Translations under genes and position numbers: made by a program
Shown here: piece by piece, positions 50,095 through 59,374 of the stretch
Numbering within the stretch: position 1 is the first letter of the stretch
How the letters are laid out: each line of letters begins with the position of its first letter
Notes under the pieces: generated by a model
Told to the model about the DNA's origin: nothing
The model's database searches: none
Seen by the model: only the letters and a program-made list of their open reading frames with translations
NCBI GenBank assembly: GCA_052148715.1
Contig: JBKQHQ010000209.1
Coordinates: 1 to 64,000 of the forward strand
Direction: 5' to 3'
DNA from: JBKQHQ01 sp052148715
GTDB lineage: Bacteria; Pseudomonadota; Alphaproteobacteria; Rhizobiales; Xanthobacteraceae
DNA length: 64,000 bases

Positions 50095-50766
50095 ATGAGA
50101 AAGCTAGGCATCGCGGCGCTGCTGAGTTTCAACGGCGGATTCGTCGATACGGCAGGGTTCCTCGGATTGCAGGGGCTTTTTACCGCTCATGTCACGGGTA
50201 ACTTCGTCACTCTCGGCGCAGCCCTGGTGTACGGGACCCATGGCGTGATCGCCAAAGTCTTGGCACTTCCCGAATTCATTATCGTGGTCGCCTTGGCACG
50301 ATTGGCGAGCACGGCACTGGCCACCCACGGAATGCCCGCACGTCGGATCCTATTGATCGGAAAGGTGGTCTTACTGCTTGCCTTTTTTGCGCTCGCGGTT
50401 GCCTTCGGACCTTTCCCGGACAGCGATGCGCCCGCGGCACTACTGACCGGGTTCGCGGGCATCGCCGCAATGGCGTTGCAGAATGCGATTCAACGCATCC
50501 ATCTTGGCAGCCTGCCCCCCACTACTCTCATGACCGGTAATACAACTCAGGCCGTGTTGGATGCGATCGATCTGCTGCGCGGGGCGGATGCCGATCAGGC
50601 TGCAACCGTGCGCGGCCGCCTGGGCCGCACGCTACGCGGCATCCTTTGGTTTGCCAGCGGCTGCGCGGTCTCGGCTGCACTCTACGCGTGGATTGGCTTC
50701 TGGTGTCTCGCCGTGCCGGTCGCGGTCGGCGCGGCGAGCGCAATTATCAGAGCCGATGACCCGTGA
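50095..50766 (+). CDS. YoaK (DUF1275) family membrane protein
   Basis: A 223-residue membrane protein with six predicted helices. GGFVDTAGFLGLQGLFTAHVTGNFVTLGAAL (residues 14-44) is the DUF1275 signature, and GIAAMALQNAIQRIHLGSLPPTTLMTGNTTQ the second conserved segment. Function unknown. The ATG is preceded by no strong ribosome site. It is divergent from the acyl-CoA ligase. Confidence 0.9.
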   Translation: MRKLGIAALLSFNGGFVDTAGFLGLQGLFTAHVTGNFVTLGAALVYGTHGVIAKVLALPEFIIVVALARLASTALATHGMPARRILLIGKVVLLLAFFALAVAFGPFPDSDAPAALLTGFAGIAAMALQNAIQRIHLGSLPPTTLMTGNTTQAVLDAIDLLRGADADQAATVRGRLGRTLRGILWFASGCAVSAALYAWIGFWCLAVPVAVGAASAIIRADDP

Positions 50767-50790
50767 TCGGCAATCCGGTGCCATAGATTC

Positions 50791-50818
50791 GGGATTGCTT
50801 TGCTGCGCTCGCAATGAC
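50791..50818. repeat. fragment of a common palindromic repeat (ATTGCTTTGCTGCGCTCGCAATGA)
   Basis: GGATTGC...GCAATGAC with an inner TGCTGCGCTC is a copy of the widespread bacterial palindrome usually seen as ATTGCTTCGCTGCGCTCGCAATGACG. Its arms ATTGC and GCAAT pair. It sits between the YoaK-type gene and the convergent SDR gene. Confidence 0.5.
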
Positions 50819-50882
50819 AGCCATGGCCTCGATCATGTGCTGACGGACCTGCAGATAAGAATCGCGCCGGGACTTCCTAATT

Positions 50883-51680
50883 TCATTTGTCCGACGACAT
50901 CATCCGACTGGCGATTGGCAACAACACCGACCTTGGCGAAAGCCGAGCGGAGACAGCCATAATCTGGTTGAGTAGGCCGGTAATCACTACGCGGCGACCA
51001 GCCTTGAGACCCTGATAACCGATCCGCGCTACGTCGCGCGCGTTCATCACCGGCAACAGCGAGCCCTTGAACAGCGCAGAGCTCGCGGCATCGGCGACCT
51101 GGGCGAATTGCGTGGCCGTGGCACCGGGACACAGCGTCGTGACGGTGACACCGGTGTCTTGCAGCTCGTAGGCGATCGCCTCGCCGAAACTGAGGACGTA
51201 GGCCTTGCTCGCACTATACACGGCCATTTGCGGGCCGGGCTGGAAGGCGGCAGTCGATGCCACCAGCATGACCTTGCCGCGGCGCCTGGCCACCATGTCG
51301 GGAAGCAGCATCCGGGTCAGTTCGGTCAGCGCGAGGACGTTGACCTGCAACATCCCGTCGATCCTGAGCGGGTCGGACTCGTCGAACCGGCCGTTCGCGC
51401 CGAGGCCCGCCGCGTTGATCAGCACGTCGACGACCAATCCGCGCGTCTTGATGTCCTGTGCCAGAGCAGCGGCTGCCCCGGGCTTGCTGAGATCGGCGGC
51501 GATGATGGTGGAATTGGCGCCGTCGCCCTTGAGCTCCGCGGCAAGCGCCCGCATCGGCTCGACGCGCCGCGCGGCGAGGATCAGGTCGTGGCCATCTTTG
51601 GCCAATTCGCGCGCAAGATCGGCGCCGATGCCGCTGGACGCACCGGTGACGAGAGCAAGGGGACGAACGTTGCTCTGCAT
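50883..51680 (-). CDS. short-chain dehydrogenase/reductase
   Basis: A 265-residue SDR. The NAD(P)-binding motif TGASSGIGADLA is at residues 12-23, NAAG near 91, the catalytic Ser within VASTAAFQPGP and Tyr-x3-Lys as YSASKAY around residue 158. Several of these proteins reduce ketones or oxidise alcohols; no closer subgroup is evident. The ATG at 51680 gives the family start, dropping 19 unrelated residues. It is divergent from the TctC-type gene. Confidence 0.92.
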   Translation of the reverse strand: MQSNVRPLALVTGASSGIGADLARELAKDGHDLILAARRVEPMRALAAELKGDGANSTIIAADLSKPGAAAALAQDIKTRGLVVDVLINAAGLGANGRFDESDPLRIDGMLQVNVLALTELTRMLLPDMVARRRGKVMLVASTAAFQPGPQMAVYSASKAYVLSFGEAIAYELQDTGVTVTTLCPGATATQFAQVADAASSALFKGSLLPVMNARDVARIGYQGLKAGRRVVITGLLNQIMAVSARLSPRSVLLPIASRMMSSDK

Positions 51681-51810
51681 GGAAGGCGGTCCTACTCTTT
51701 GACGCTGATGGCACGCAACGGGGTTTCTCGAATTCACTCACCCACCTGCTTGCCCACGTTGCCGCGACATCGAGTGCGGCGCAAGCGGATGATTTGCGGA
51801 ACTTTTTTCG

Positions 51811-52830
51811 ATGACCGAACGCGTCGCCGCCACCTCCGTCAGTCGGTCAGCCCGTTGGCTGGGCTGCGGCGGCATCGCCGGCGTGCTTGCGTCGGCGATC
51901 GCCGTGATCGGGCCGGCCCCCGCCCAATCCAATTATCCTGACCGCCCGGTGCAGATCATCGTTCCGTATGGGGCCGGCGGCATCGCCGATACGGCGATGC
52001 GGATCGTGGCGGACAAGCTGACCGGCCGGCTGCAGCAGCCGTTCATCGTGGAGAACCGGCCCGGCGCCGCCGGCATCGTCGCCGCGAAAGCCGGCGCATC
52101 GGCGCAACCCGACGGCTACACTCTGTTCATGGCCGGCAACAACAACGCCATCAGCGCGTCCCTGTTCAAGTCGCTGCCCTACCACATCCTGACCGACTTC
52201 GCCTCGACGTCGACCACATCCTTCTTCGACCTCCTGATGGTGACCAGGGCAGGCTCGCCGCTGAAATCCGTGCAGGACGTGGTCGAGGTGGCGCGCGCCA
52301 ACCCGGGACGGCTGAACATCGCCACCATCAATCCCGGAAGCACCCAGAACCTCGCCGCCGAGCTGTTTCGGAGCGCGGCCGACATCAAGGCGACGATCGT
52401 CCCGTTCCGGACATCGCCCGACATGGCCACTGCGGTCCTGCGCGGCGACGTCGATATCGCCTTCGAGTATTATGCTGTGCTGCAGGGGCCGATCGCCGAC
52501 GAGAAGGTCGTCGCCCTGGCTTCCACCGGCCCGCGACGGACGACCTATCTGCCCGCGGTTCCGACCGTGCAGGAGAGCGGCATCAATAGCTTTGAGGTCG
52601 TGAGCTGGAACGGAATTTCCGTTCCCGGCGCGACCCCCAAGGCCGTCGTCGAGGTCCTGAACCGAGCCATCAACGAGGTTTTGGCTAGCCCCGACGTCCA
52701 GGAGAAGGCGCGAAGGCTCGGAATGGAGATGCACGGCAGCACGCCGGAGGCGATGACGGCGCGCCTCAAGAGCGACATCGCCAAATGGACCGCGGTGATC
52801 GAGCGCGCCGGCATCCCGAAACATGACTGA
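51811..52830 (+). CDS. Bug/TctC family tripartite tricarboxylate-type binding protein
   Basis: A 339-residue periplasmic protein. The signal peptide covers about residues 1-40 (cleavage after PAPA), then YPDRPVQIIVPYGAGGIADTAMRI, the TctC hallmark; VENRPGAAGIVAAKAGASAQPDGYTLFM follows, and the C terminus has LGMEMHGSTPEAM. Such proteins capture carboxylates or related compounds, often with TctAB transporters, though many are orphans as here. The ligand is unknown. Confidence 0.93.
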   Translation: MTERVAATSVSRSARWLGCGGIAGVLASAIAVIGPAPAQSNYPDRPVQIIVPYGAGGIADTAMRIVADKLTGRLQQPFIVENRPGAAGIVAAKAGASAQPDGYTLFMAGNNNAISASLFKSLPYHILTDFASTSTTSFFDLLMVTRAGSPLKSVQDVVEVARANPGRLNIATINPGSTQNLAAELFRSAADIKATIVPFRTSPDMATAVLRGDVDIAFEYYAVLQGPIADEKVVALASTGPRRTTYLPAVPTVQESGINSFEVVSWNGISVPGATPKAVVEVLNRAINEVLASPDVQEKARRLGMEMHGSTPEAMTARLKSDIAKWTAVIERAGIPKHD

Positions 52831-52849
52831 AGGTGCTTGCTACAGCAGC

Positions 52850-53016
52850 GTAGGGTGGGCAAAGGCGGCCGATGCGTCAGGGCGTCGGCCCGGTGCACGT
52901 TCCGCCGTGCCCACGCGATCAGACTCAGCGCATACGCCGGTGGCAAACCGCGTGGGCACGGCGGAACCAGCGTGGTGCATCAATCGAAACCTCGGGGCCG
53001 CCTTTGCCCACCCTAC
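52850..53016. repeat. large nested palindrome
   Basis: Outer arms at 52850-52870 and 52996-53016 are perfect 21-base complements (beginning GTAGGGTGGGCAAAGG). Inner arms at 52899-52917 and 52949-52967 are perfect 19-base complements (GTTCCGCCGTGCCCACGCG). The central 31 bases and the two spacers do not pair well. The whole unit lies between the TctC gene and the convergent ABC-2 permease gene, so it could act as a bidirectional terminator. The inner core CGTGCCCACGCG also occurs at 4824-4835. Confidence 0.85.
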
Positions 53017-53035
53017 ACGTGTTGCCATGCGTGCT

Positions 53036-53797
53036 TTAGTTCTTCAGCCGGTAGCCGGTCTTGAAGATCCACCAGACGGTGACGAGACAGGCGACCAGGA
53101 ATAGGACGATCGCCGCAAAACTGATGCCCACATTCACGTCGGCGATCTCAAAAAAGCTCCAGCGGAATCCGCTGATCAGATAGACCACCGGATTGAACAA
53201 GGCGATCGTCCGCCAAACCGGCGGCAATATGCTCGTGGAGTAAAAAGTTCCACCGAGGAAGGTCAACGGGGTGACGACCAAGAGCGGTACGACCTGCAGT
53301 TTTTCGAAACCGTCGGCCCAGATGCCGATGATGAAGCCCAAAAGACTAAAGGTCACGGCCGTCAGCACCAGGAACGCGATCATCCAGAACGGATGCGCGA
53401 TGCGCAACGGCACGAACAGCGCCGCCGTGGCGAGGATGATCAGCCCCAGAATGATCGCCTTGGTCGCGGCCGCGCCGACATAGCCGAGCATGATCTCGAC
53501 ATACGAGACCGGCGCGGACAGCAGCTCATAGATCGTTCCGACGAATTTCGGAAAGTAGATGCCGAATGATGCGTTGGCGATGCTCTGCGTGAGCAGCATC
53601 AGCATGATCAGCCCGGGCACGATGAAGGCACCGTAGCTCACCCCCTCGATCTGGGTGATGCGCGAGCCGATGGCCGCGCCGAAGACCACGAAATAGAGCG
53701 ACGTCGAGATGACCGGGGATACGATGCTCTGCAGCAGCGTGCGTCCGGTGCGCGCCATCTCGAAGTAGTAGATGGAGTAGACCGCCCGATGGTTCAT
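53036..53797 (-). CDS. ABC-2 type export permease
   Basis: A 253-residue membrane protein with six predicted helices and the ABC-2 permease fold: YSIYYFEMARTGRTLLQSIVSPVISTSLYFVVFG at the N terminus, then PGLIMLMLLTQSIANASFGIYFPKFVGTIYELLSAPVSYVEI and the C-terminal VVYLISGFRWSFFEIADV. It resembles YadH/NodJ-type exporters of polysaccharides, lipo-oligosaccharides or drugs. It overlaps the ATPase gene by four bases and forms an exporter with it. The cargo is unknown; no nod genes are nearby. Confidence 0.9.
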   Translation of the reverse strand: MNHRAVYSIYYFEMARTGRTLLQSIVSPVISTSLYFVVFGAAIGSRITQIEGVSYGAFIVPGLIMLMLLTQSIANASFGIYFPKFVGTIYELLSAPVSYVEIMLGYVGAAATKAIILGLIILATAALFVPLRIAHPFWMIAFLVLTAVTFSLLGFIIGIWADGFEKLQVVPLLVVTPLTFLGGTFYSTSILPPVWRTIALFNPVVYLISGFRWSFFEIADVNVGISFAAIVLFLVACLVTVWWIFKTGYRLKN

Positions 53798-54720
53798 TTT
53801 TTTCGCCCCACCAAGTCGACGAAGATGTCCTCGAGCGAGCTTTGCGTCGTGTGCAGATCGCGAAACTCGATCCCCGCGAGATTGAGATCCTTGAGCAAGC
53901 CGGCGATGCCGGTGTGCTCGCGCTGGGTGTCATAGGTGTAGATGAGCTCGCTGCCGCCCGCCGCGAGAGTGAGGTGGTGCGCCGCGAGCGCCTCCGGTAT
54001 CGCGTCGAGCCGATTTTGCAGGTCGAGCGTCAACTGCTTCTTGCCGAGCTTGCGCATGAGCTCGGCCTTGTTCTCGACCAGAATGAGCTCCCCGTTGTTG
54101 ATCACCCCGATCCGGTCGGCCATCTCCTCGGCCTCTTCGATGTAATGGGTGGTCAGGATGATGGTCACGCCGGATGCGCGCAACGACCGCACCACCTCCC
54201 ACATGTCCTTGCGCAGCTCGACATCGACGCCGGCGGTCGGCTCGTCGAGGAAGAGGATCCGCGGCTCGTGCGACAGGGCCTTGGCAATCATCACCCGCCG
54301 CTTCATGCCGCCGGACAGCGTCCTGATCCTGCTCTCCCTCCGGTCCCATAGCGAAACGTCCTTGAGCACCTTCTCGATATAGGCGGGGCTCGCCGGTTTG
54401 CCGAAAAGTCCACGGCTGAAGGACACCGTCGCCCGAACCGTCTCGAATGCATCGGTCGTCAGCTCCTGCGGCACAAGACCAATCATCGACCGGGTGATAC
54501 GGTAGTCCTTCACGATGTCATGACCGGCCACCGAAACGGTCCCGTCGGACCGATTCACGATCCCGCAAATGATGTTGATCAGCGTCGTCTTGCCGGCGCC
54601 ATTCGGACCGAGCAGGGCAAAGATTTCGCCGTCGCGAATATCCAGGTTGATGCTCTTGAGCGCCCGAAAACCGGACGCATAGACCTTGGAGAGATTGGCC
54701 ACGGAAATGATGGGGTGCAT
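53794..54720 (-). CDS. ABC-2 type exporter ATP-binding protein
   Basis: A 308-residue ATPase of the YadG/NodI (DRA) family. The Walker A motif is GPNGAGKTT near residue 39, the signature LSGGMKRRVMIAKALSHEP around 137-155 and Walker B ILFLDEPTAGVD, followed by the H-loop TTHYIEEAEEMADRIGVINN. The C terminus is a typical DRA extension ending LEDIFVDLVGRKK. It starts the two-gene unit; the permease overlaps by four bases. Confidence 0.93.
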   Translation of the reverse strand: MHPIISVANLSKVYASGFRALKSINLDIRDGEIFALLGPNGAGKTTLINIICGIVNRSDGTVSVAGHDIVKDYRITRSMIGLVPQELTTDAFETVRATVSFSRGLFGKPASPAYIEKVLKDVSLWDRRESRIRTLSGGMKRRVMIAKALSHEPRILFLDEPTAGVDVELRKDMWEVVRSLRASGVTIILTTHYIEEAEEMADRIGVINNGELILVENKAELMRKLGKKQLTLDLQNRLDAIPEALAAHHLTLAAGGSELIYTYDTQREHTGIAGLLKDLNLAGIEFRDLHTTQSSLEDIFVDLVGRKK

Positions 54721-54894
54721 GGCTGCGATGCTGACGCATTTATTGAAGGGGACGGCATTCCATCATTGACGCACGGCATTTCGTCATGCGTGGACGGGTG
54801 CCACCGCCCCTGGCGGCGAGCGTTGACCGCTATGATAGTCAAAGGCACGAGCCCTTTGCGACGGACGACGGCGCCTTAAGGGACGTTGCCCTCG

Positions 54895-55593
54895 TCACGC
54901 CCGCGCGTACTTGCCGCGGCCGAAGAAGCGGTCGAGGTCGTCCGGCTTGGCGATATCGCGGCTTGATTTAATGGCGCCGATCTTGTCGAGCGCAGCCTTC
55001 ACCGCCGGACGCTCGGCAATGGCGTTGAACCAGCGCTTGAGGTTGGGGTTGTCCTCCCACTTCACGCCTTGCAGGTCGTGGTTGCGCGTCCACGGAAACG
55101 TGGCGATGTCGGCGATCGAGTATTCCGCGCCGCCAAGATACGGCTTCTCGCCGAGCCGTTTCTCCAAAAGCGCATAGAGGCGCTTCATCTCGGTGCGGTA
55201 ACGGTCGAGCGAATAGTCGTTGCCGCCGGGTGCAAAATTCTTGAAATGCGTGAATTGGCCGAATGCCGGTCCGACGCCGGAGAGCTGGACCATCAGCCAT
55301 TGGATCACCTCGTACCGCTTCGCCATCTCGGTCGGCAGAAAGCGGCCGGTCTTCTCCGCGAGGTAGAGCAGGATCGCGCCGGATTCGATCACCGTATAGG
55401 GGCGGCCGCCCGGCCCCTCGTGATCGACGATCACGGGAATCTTGGCGTTCGGATTGAGCTTGAGGAACTCCGGCTTGTACTGATCGGATTTCCAGACGTC
55501 GACCAGGATGACATTGTAGGGCAGCGAAACCTCTTCCAGCATGATGAAAATTTTTTGCACGTTCGGGCTGGTCAGCGCGTAAAGGTCGATCAT
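54895..55593 (-). CDS. glutathione S-transferase, YfcG/YghU-like
   Basis: A 232-residue cytoplasmic enzyme. The thioredoxin-like N-terminal domain begins with LYALTSPNVQKIFIMLEE; TSPN is the Thr/Asn active-site pattern of the Nu-class (YfcG), which reduces disulfides with glutathione. NPNAKIPVIVDHEGPGG and VIESGAILLYLAEKTGRFLP are the cis-proline and glutathione-binding SNAIL-equivalent segments. The helical C-terminal domain contains YSIADIATFPWTRNHDLQG. The start at 55593 removes 67 residues encoded by the palindromic repeat upstream. Confidence 0.93.
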   Translation of the reverse strand: MIDLYALTSPNVQKIFIMLEEVSLPYNVILVDVWKSDQYKPEFLKLNPNAKIPVIVDHEGPGGRPYTVIESGAILLYLAEKTGRFLPTEMAKRYEVIQWLMVQLSGVGPAFGQFTHFKNFAPGGNDYSLDRYRTEMKRLYALLEKRLGEKPYLGGAEYSIADIATFPWTRNHDLQGVKWEDNPNLKRWFNAIAERPAVKAALDKIGAIKSSRDIAKPDDLDRFFGRGKYARA

Positions 55594-55666
55594 GGAATCC
55601 TCCTCGTTGAAGCGCGCCATAGGTACCGAGCTTTGCGCGCCGGGGCAACCGGGGCAGCTGGTCATC

Positions 55667-55782
55667 CCCTCTCCCGCGAAGCGGGGGAGGTCGTCGCCGA
55701 AGGCGGCGGGAGGGGGCCACGCCGCGCGCTCTGCGTCTGATAAGGCCCCCTCCCCAACCCTCCCCCGCTTCGCGGGAGAGGG
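55667..55782. repeat. inverted pair of 24-base GC-rich palindromes
   Basis: Arms at 55667-55690 (CCCTCTCCCGCGAAGCGGGG...) and 55759-55782 are perfect complements over 24 bases. Each arm is itself an imperfect hairpin (CCTCTCCCGC-GAA-GCGGGGGAGG). The unit lies in the 214-base gap between the GST gene and the interrupted TctC gene and belongs to the same family as 18-43 and 34365-34580. Confidence 0.85.
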
Positions 55783-55807
55783 AGCCGGCCTCATTCTGTT
55801 AATCGCA

Positions 55808-56782
55808 CTACCGCCCTTGCTCCAGCAGCCCGCGCTCTTTCACGAAGTCAGTCCAGCGTACTACCTCAGCGCGGAAGAACGCGTCGAAGGTCGCGGCGTC
55901 GCTGCCGACGGGCTCGAAGCCGATGCTGCGGATGCGGGCCTGCGCGGACGGATCCTGCACGCTTTCGACCAGCGCCCGGCTGAGCCTGGCGCGCACCGGC
56001 TCCGGCAAGCCCGGCGGAGCGAAGACGCCGATCCACGCCGTCTGATCGACGCCTTTGACGCCCGCCTCTTCCATCGTCGGTACATTCGGCAGCAGGGTGA
56101 CGCGCCTCGTCCCGGCCACGGCGAGCATCTTGATGTTTTTGTTCCCGGCCTGCCCGACGGCCACGGCCGAGCTCGTGAACACTACGTCAAGCGCGCCGGA
56201 AAGCAGATCGGTGATCGAGCCCGACCCGCTCTTGTAGGGCACCTGTTGCATGCGGATGCCGGTTTCCTTCATCAGCACCTCGGCGAGCAGATGCACCACG
56301 CTGCCATAGCCGGTCGAGCCGAAATTGAGCTTGCCCGGCCGCGCCTTGGCATAGGCGATGAACTCCTGCAGATTGCTCGCCGGCAGGTCGCTGCGCACGC
56401 ACATGACCGGGAACCATTCAGCGGTCATCGACACCGGAACGAAATCGCGCAGCGGATCGAAGGGAAAATTTTTCGTCATCAGCGCCGGGAGCACCTGACC
56501 ACCGAGCGAGCCGATCAGCAGCGTGTAGCCGTCAGGCTCCGCCTTCACCACCTAGCGCGTACCGATCACGCCGGTACCGCCGCCCTTGTTCTCGACCACG
56601 ACGGCCGAATTGAGCTTGGCGCGCAGGCCCTCGGATACGATCCGGGCAACGAGATCGACGGAGCCGCCCGGCGCGAACGGCGCGACCAGCGTGATCGGCC
56701 GCGACGGATATGTTTCTTGCGCAACAGCGGCGCCGACGAGCGCGGGCGCAATCAAGACTAAGCAAATAATAACGCTGCGCAT
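55808..56782 (-). pseudogene. Bug/TctC-type binding protein interrupted by an in-frame TAG
   Basis: The frame from the ATG at 56782 encodes a signal peptide (MRSVIICLVLIAPALVGAAV), then ETYPSRPITLVAPFAPGGSV and VVENKGGGTGVIGTR, the normal TctC start, until a TAG at codon 77 (56552-56554). Directly after it the same frame continues with VVKAEPDGYTLLIGSLGG and runs 248 more codons to a normal end. A single base change in one codon explains the interruption. The downstream part could only restart without a signal peptide, so the gene is probably inactive, unless the stop is suppressed or is a sequencing error. Confidence 0.85.
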
Positions 56783-57273
56783 GCACGCCGTGCCCGAATC
56801 CCAGATGATCCCTATGCGATTCCTATAACAAAGGCCGGCGCTCCATCTCGAACCCATGGGCCGAAACGGCCATGCTGGCTGCGTTAGTGTTGCCACGTCG
56901 GTGAACGCCGAGACTTCGCGATGACCTGCTCCGCCCACGCCCCCGCCTCAACCGCAAGCCTGCCGCTCGTCCGGCGGGCGCAAGACTCTTGCATGGCGGT
57001 TGTAGACCATCTGCAAGGACTGGCCAAACTCCTGGCAAGACCTCTGACCGACCCGTATCGGCCGGAACAGTATTACATGCGCGGCCCCGGTCCAAAGTGG
57101 CACGCGAAGCACAGCCTGCCGCGGTGACCGCGGAAAAATCTCACCGGCCCAGCCTTCGCGCTCCATGACCGCCCTCCCGCCCTGTCCTGCATTGCGGGCC
57201 ACGCGCCCTAAATCGTAGTTCACTCGTAACGGCGCCGTGTGCTAAGCGGGCGGGCGTCACCACGAGCCCATCC
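56783..57273. other. intergenic region upstream of hyuA
   Basis: These 491 bases lie between the interrupted TctC gene and the divergent hydantoinase operon. A 44-codon frame at 56993-57127 (MAVVDHLQGLAKLLARPLTD...) has no ribosome site and no recognised family; it is not called. The promoters of both flanking genes should lie here. No palindrome was found. Confidence 0.5.
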
Positions 57274-59370
57274 ATGCCACCGCGCACGCGTCCGAAGGCC
57301 AACGGGGCCAAGCTCCGGCTTGCCGCCGATATCGGCGGCACGTTCACCGACATCGCCGTCTTCGACGAGCGCCGGGGCGCGCTGAGCTTCGGCAAGACGT
57401 TGTCGACGCCGCACCACCTGGTCGAGGGAATCCACACCGGGGTGGAGAAGGCCGGCAGCGACTTTCACTCGGCGGGCCTTTTCCTGCACGGCTCGACCAT
57501 CGCCATCAACACGGTTCTCGAGCGCACCGGCGCGCGGACCGCGCTCCTCATCACCGAGGGTTTTCGCGACATCTACGAGATCGGGCGTATCAACCGTCCC
57601 GACGCCTATAACCTGTTCTTCCAAAAGCACGTGCCGCTGGTCGAGCGGGCGTTGCGTTTCGAGGTGAAGGAGCGTGTGCTCGCCGACGGCGAGGTCGACA
57701 CGCCGCTCAATGACCGCGAGATCGAGGCCCTCGGCGACAAGCTCGAAGCCTTGGGTATCGAAGCGGCCGCAATCCTGTTTCTCAACTGCTTCGCCAACGC
57801 CGAGCACGAAGCGCGCGCCAAACGTATCCTCGAGACCAAGCACCCGTCCCTGTTCGTCACCGCCTCACATGAGCTGAGCCAGGAATACCGCGAGTTCGAG
57901 CGCTGCTCGACCGCGGTCGCCAACGCCTATATCGGGCCCAAGGTGCGCCGCTACATCGGCGAGATCGACGCCCACATTCGCGACGCCGGTTTTTCTGGCT
58001 CGTTCCTGATCGTGCAGTCGACCGGCGGGCTTTACGAGGCCGAGCAGGCGCAGACCCATTGCGTACGGATGTTGGAATCGGGTCCCGCGGCCGGAGTGAT
58101 CGGAACGCAGGCGCTGTGCCGCGCCGTCGGTCTGGCGAACGCCATCGCCTTCGACATGGGCGGCACGACCGCCAAGGCCGGCGTCATCCATCACGGCGAG
58201 GCGCTGACCACCGGCACGGCGTTGATTGGCGGCTATGACAAGGCGCTGCCGGTGCAGATCGCCATGATGGACATCTTCGAGGTCGGCACCGGAGGCGGCT
58301 CGATCGCCCGCGTCGAGGAAGGCGCGCTACGCGTCGGCCCGCAGAGCGCGGGCGCCGCACCGGGGCCGGCCTGCTATCGGCGCGGCGGCGCCGAGCCGAC
58401 CGTCACCGATGCCAATCTCATTCTCGGCCGCCTCGGCGCCGACCGCTTTCTCGGCGGCGAGATGCCGCTCGATATCACGGCGGCGAAGAACGCCCTGCAG
58501 GCGCGCATCGCCAAGCCCCTCGGCATGGACTTGACCGCGGCCGCCGACGGCATCTTGCGCATCGCCGTGACCGCCATGTCCTACGCGGTGAAGGGCGTGA
58601 CGACCGAGCGCGGGCTTGACGCCGGCGACTTCGCGCTCGTCGCCTATGGCGGGGCGGGGCCGTTGCACGCAGTTGCCGTCGCGCGCGAGATCGGTATCCG
58701 CACGGTGATCGTCCCGAGCGCGCCCGGCGTGTTTTCCGCCTACGGCATGCTGTTCTCGGATCTGCGCTACGATTTCGTGCGCACCTGGCTCACATCGCTC
58801 GACGATGCGCCGTTCGAGCACATCGAGCGCCTCTACGGCGAGCTTGAAGCGCAGGGACGCCGCGCGGTCGAGGCCGCATCGGTGACGCCGCAGAAAATCA
58901 CCGTGAAGCGCGCAGCCGACATGCGCTATGTCGGCCAGGAGCACGCCGTCACGGTCGACCTTCCGCTGCGGGTTTTTGCCAAGCAGGACCGCAAAGCGAT
59001 CAAACAACATTTCGACGCCATGCACGAGTTGCGCTACGGCACCTCGGCGCCGAACGAGCGCGCCGAGGTCGTCAGCCTGCGCAGCACGGTGACCGGCGTC
59101 ATGCGCAAGCCGCCGCAAGAGACGATCGCGACCGGAACAAAGACGGCGCCGAAGGCGTCCTTCACCGGCAAGCGGCCGGTCTATTTCGGTGAGGCGGGCG
59201 CGTTCGTGGACTCGCCGACTTATCGCCGCTCGGCGCTCCTGGCCGGCAACCGCATCAAAGGCCCCGCCTTGATCGAGGAGCACGCCTCGACCACCGTGCT
59301 GATGCCCGGCGACACGCTCGAGGTCGGCTCGTTCGGGCAGTTGGTGATCACCGTTTCGGGAGGCGGCTGA
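57274..59370 (+). CDS. hyuA: hydantoinase/oxoprolinase subunit A
   Basis: A 698-residue member of the ATP-dependent HyuA family (N-methylhydantoinase, 5-oxoprolinase and acetone-carboxylase-like beta subunits). The N-terminal actin-like phosphate loop is AADIGGTFTDIAVFD, and AFDMGGTTAKAG around residue 290 is the second ATP-binding loop. HGSTIAINTVLERTGARTAL and EVGTGGGSIARVEEGALRVGPQSAG are family hallmarks. With HyuB it cleaves a cyclic amide such as a hydantoin or 5-oxoproline, or carboxylates a ketone, driven by ATP. The exact substrate is unknown. hyuB starts five bases after its stop. Confidence 0.93.
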   Translation: MPPRTRPKANGAKLRLAADIGGTFTDIAVFDERRGALSFGKTLSTPHHLVEGIHTGVEKAGSDFHSAGLFLHGSTIAINTVLERTGARTALLITEGFRDIYEIGRINRPDAYNLFFQKHVPLVERALRFEVKERVLADGEVDTPLNDREIEALGDKLEALGIEAAAILFLNCFANAEHEARAKRILETKHPSLFVTASHELSQEYREFERCSTAVANAYIGPKVRRYIGEIDAHIRDAGFSGSFLIVQSTGGLYEAEQAQTHCVRMLESGPAAGVIGTQALCRAVGLANAIAFDMGGTTAKAGVIHHGEALTTGTALIGGYDKALPVQIAMMDIFEVGTGGGSIARVEEGALRVGPQSAGAAPGPACYRRGGAEPTVTDANLILGRLGADRFLGGEMPLDITAAKNALQARIAKPLGMDLTAAADGILRIAVTAMSYAVKGVTTERGLDAGDFALVAYGGAGPLHAVAVAREIGIRTVIVPSAPGVFSAYGMLFSDLRYDFVRTWLTSLDDAPFEHIERLYGELEAQGRRAVEAASVTPQKITVKRAADMRYVGQEHAVTVDLPLRVFAKQDRKAIKQHFDAMHELRYGTSAPNERAEVVSLRSTVTGVMRKPPQETIATGTKTAPKASFTGKRPVYFGEAGAFVDSPTYRRSALLAGNRIKGPALIEEHASTTVLMPGDTLEVGSFGQLVITVSGGG

Positions 59371-59374
59371 CGGC

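Noticed and set aside
53036..54720. Nodulation factor exporter NodIJ
   Set aside because: The pair has the NodIJ-type fold, but no nodulation genes or nod boxes are in the window and the same fold covers many other exporters.
55594..55794. 67-residue N-terminal extension of the glutathione transferase
   Set aside because: This part is encoded by the palindromic repeat at 55667-55782 and is not related to any GST; the ATG at 55593 gives the normal start.
56993..57127. 44-codon plus-strand frame upstream of hyuA
   Set aside because: No ribosome site, no signal peptide or family, and codon use not clearly coding. Kept only as a note in the intergenic entry.
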